A stretch of 64,000 bases of DNA from Antitrichia curtipendula (Eukaryota > Streptophyta > Bryopsida > Hypnales > Leucodontaceae): NCBI GenBank assembly GCA_951230915.1, contig OX579636.1:40923912-40987911 (forward strand). The letters run 5' to 3'. This document shows positions 62,334 to 64,000 of the stretch, one piece after another. Both the position numbers and the translations under genes were made by a program. The notes under the pieces are model-generated. The model was given only the letters and a program-made list of their open reading frames with translations, was not told where the DNA came from and made no database searches. Numbering within the stretch: position 1 is the stretch's first letter; every line of letters begins with the position of its first letter.

Positions 62334-63014
62334 TCATTTCACGAGGGATGGAGTCGTGGGAGGATTTGAGCTGATGATCACAGTGGATGTGTGACCATGG
62401 TCGCGCAGCAGCGACTGCGGACGCCGTGGGCTGAAGAGCGCGTGCACCACGCGCGTGAGGTCCACCCAGATGAGAGACGGCAAGCAGCTGAGGCAGCCGT
62501 GTGTGCAGCCATGGATGCAGCCGTGCCCGTGAAGCTGCGCATTTGCAGGAGGACTCCACAGAGTCTCAGCCTCAGTGGGATTTCTGGTGAGTTTGGCCCA
62601 ATAGCGTGCGAAGAATTGGTCCGGGGGTGTTTTCTGTGGAGACGTCGGCAGCAGGTACGCTCTCGCAGCTTGCTCCACCAGTCGGTTTTTGATTGCGGGG
62701 CGGTCGCTGCCACTCCAAATCACCTCTTCCTCCGGTTTCTCATCTTCGCCCTCCAGCAACGGGCGCTTCGGCTTCACGGGACTGCCCGGACGACTGCTTG
62801 CAGCGGGCAGGAGATCCCGGAGGCTCGTGTAGGAGAGGTGTGCGTTCTCCTCGTCGAACTGCGTGAGTTCGGTTGCCACTCCCAAATCAGGTTTCCGAGG
62901 GGACGCCACGTCCTTCTCCAGGAAACAGTTCAGGGGCGTCACCTGGCGGGATTTGTTCCAGCTGAACAGGGAAGACAGGTTTCGTGCACTAGACTTTGGG
63001 GTGAGGGTGGTCAT
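62334..63014 (-). CDS. Small plant protein of unknown function, single coding exon, 226 aa
   Basis: The frame encodes 226 residues with no membrane segment or signal peptide evident. The N-terminus is Ser-rich and basic (KSSARNLSSLFSWNKSRQVT). Two blocks resemble a plant family of unknown function that I recall: FDEENAHLSYTSLRDLLP (residues 53-70) and IKNRLVEQAARAYLLPTSP (108-126), followed by FFARYW (134-139). Between them lies an acidic stretch (87-98). Residues 162-177 form a His/Gly/Cys-rich run (HGHGCIHGCTHGCLSC) that could bind metal, though that is speculation. GC content is far above the spacers, and both strands have long frames, but only this one shows family-like blocks. Molecular role unknown. 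Confidence 0.75.
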   Translation of the reverse strand: MTTLTPKSSARNLSSLFSWNKSRQVTPLNCFLEKDVASPRKPDLGVATELTQFDEENAHLSYTSLRDLLPAASSRPGSPVKPKRPLLEGEDEKPEEEVIWSGSDRPAIKNRLVEQAARAYLLPTSPQKTPPDQFFARYWAKLTRNPTEAETLWSPPANAQLHGHGCIHGCTHGCLSCLPSLIWVDLTRVVHALFSPRRPQSLLRDHGHTSTVIISSNPPTTPSLVK

Positions 63015-63056
63015 GTTTTGAGTTAAGTATGAAGCCTGGTTTCACAGCCAACAGTC

Positions 63057-63682
63057 CTGTGTTAGAGGTCATTTCTAGTGGACGTGATAACCACATCCGA
63101 GTGTGCACTCACAACTTGAAGCGCAAGGCACCGATTCTAACTTCTAGCGTCATATATGCACATACACTGCGGCCTTAAATGTTTGTTCCTAACATAGTTC
63201 CAACTTCAAAACTCTCCACCTCAAACTAAACTACTCTCTTTATTATAATTCATTTCTAGTGGATGCGACAACAACATCAGAGTGTGCACTCAGAACTCGT
63301 GACTCAAGGCACCTACTAAAATTTCTTGCTTCAAATATACGCAAAGCCTTGAATGTTTATTCCTATTCTAGTTCCAACTACAACACACTCCACCTCCCAC
63401 CAAACTACTCTCCAATAAATCTCATCACTTCAGTATTCCGCGTAAAACTAAAGAAGCCTAAGAAGCCGGAGGCAAAACACGACTCCAACTCTAGAAATCT
63501 ACACTCTCAACGCTACTATCGTTCAGATTGATAAAAAAATTCTCTCTAAAAAACAACACAACCCTGAAACATCACATAAAAGAAACTGCAAACGAAAACG
63601 CACAAGATCTCCACAGCTACAAACTCTTCACCATTTCAAAACAAAAAATCACAAAAGGAAGAGCAAAGAAGCGTCCAGTACC
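63057..63682 (-). other. Possible 5' UTR intron of the minus-strand gene
   Basis: On the minus strand a donor CAAGCAG then GTACTGG (intron start 63681) and an acceptor CTAACACAG then GACTG (intron end 63057) would join a purine-rich leader exon (upstream to about 63.95 kb) to a short piece before the ATG at 63014. The purine-rich leader and GC content support transcription from this side. The promoter is probably at or beyond the window's right edge. Confidence 0.4.
63071..63432. repeat. 181-bp tandem duplication
   Basis: ATTTCTAGTGGA starts both copies (63071 and 63252). The copies align throughout (GAGTGTGCACTCA, CTCAAGGCACC, TTGAATGTTTATTCCTA, CACTCCACCTC) with moderate divergence. It lies within the possible leader intron of the minus-strand gene. 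Confidence 0.85.
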
Positions 63683-64000
63683 TGCTTGTGATGTGAGAGA
63701 GGAGCACTCCGTGCACAGCGACAGCGGCCAAGCCCTAAGTGTCAGAGAAACAAACACATCTCGTCCCACGCTTCTCCATCTTTGAGCACCACAACACAAC
63801 AATCACACACACAAGCAAATCTCCCCGTGCCACGGGAGCTTTCTTCCACCCCGTCTTTCTCCTCTCTCATCATCCGTTGCATCTTCTCCCTCGTTGCTCC
63901 TTCACTCCCCTCTAACAACATCCTCTCCTCACTGCACATCCTGATTCTTCTCCTCTCCTCTTCCTTCTACAACAATTTCCACCTAAACAAAACAAATCAA

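Noticed and set aside
62391..63026. 211-codon plus-strand frame opposite the minus-strand gene
   Set aside because: It is an antisense shadow of a GC-rich coding exon; no family-like blocks are seen, while the minus frame has them.

Overview
The window is nuclear DNA of a land plant. The evidence is spliced genes with GT-AG introns, a plant-only PSK SIMULATOR (DUF3475/DUF668) gene, plant-type CACTA (En/Spm) elements whose transposase carries a DUF4216 domain, and long AT-rich spacers. Intron style, AT-richness and gene sequence would fit a bryophyte, lycophyte or fern better than a flowering plant, but that placement is only a guess.

Two host genes are well supported. On the + strand at 50105-57119 is an intact 12-coding-exon PSI-type gene. 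I derived exon boundaries whose phases all agree, giving 2,157 nt (718 codons plus stop). Its leader region (about 47.8-50.1 kb) holds a 15-codon uORF in strong start context and a 269-bp tandem duplication that includes a 3' splice site. On the - strand at 62334-63014 is a single-exon gene for a small plant protein of unknown function, with tandem repeats on both sides.

The rest is mostly transposon-derived. I can delimit complete elements by terminal inverted repeats (TIRs) plus exact target-site duplications (TSDs). They are five CACTA elements of one family (2716-3828, TSD GTA; 8203-9422, TSD TCA; 9993-11081, TSD TCA; 25612-32593, TSD ATC; 43268-44669, TSD TAA), a second-family CACTA element (6624-9452, TSD GTT) that contains the 8203-9422 copy, and a 4.7-kb hAT-like element (13152-17855, 8-bp TSD ATTATTAG). 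Several short inverted-repeat (MITE-like) elements are also present.

The 7-kb CACTA element is a decayed coding member. It keeps the transposase C-terminus (DUF4216, - strand, frame broken by an 11-bp duplication), a second spliced protein gene (+ strand) with nonsense codons, and a 33-bp subterminal repeat array. It also carries foreign pieces: an RNase H N-terminal (viroplasmin-like) fragment, a Ty1/copia fragment, an exon-like piece with splice sites, a MITE, and an orphan CACTA end. Most premature stops in these elements read as CAG or CGA changed to TAG or TGA, which suggests decay by deamination of methylated cytosine.

Long stretches (4.2-6.6, 11.1-13.1, 17.9-25.6, 32.6-43.2, 44.7-47.7 and 57.2-62 kb) show no credible coding sequence. 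I see no CRISPR, rRNA or convincing tRNA, and no clearly new biochemical system; the notable content is transposon nesting, sequence capture and local tandem duplication around the two genes.
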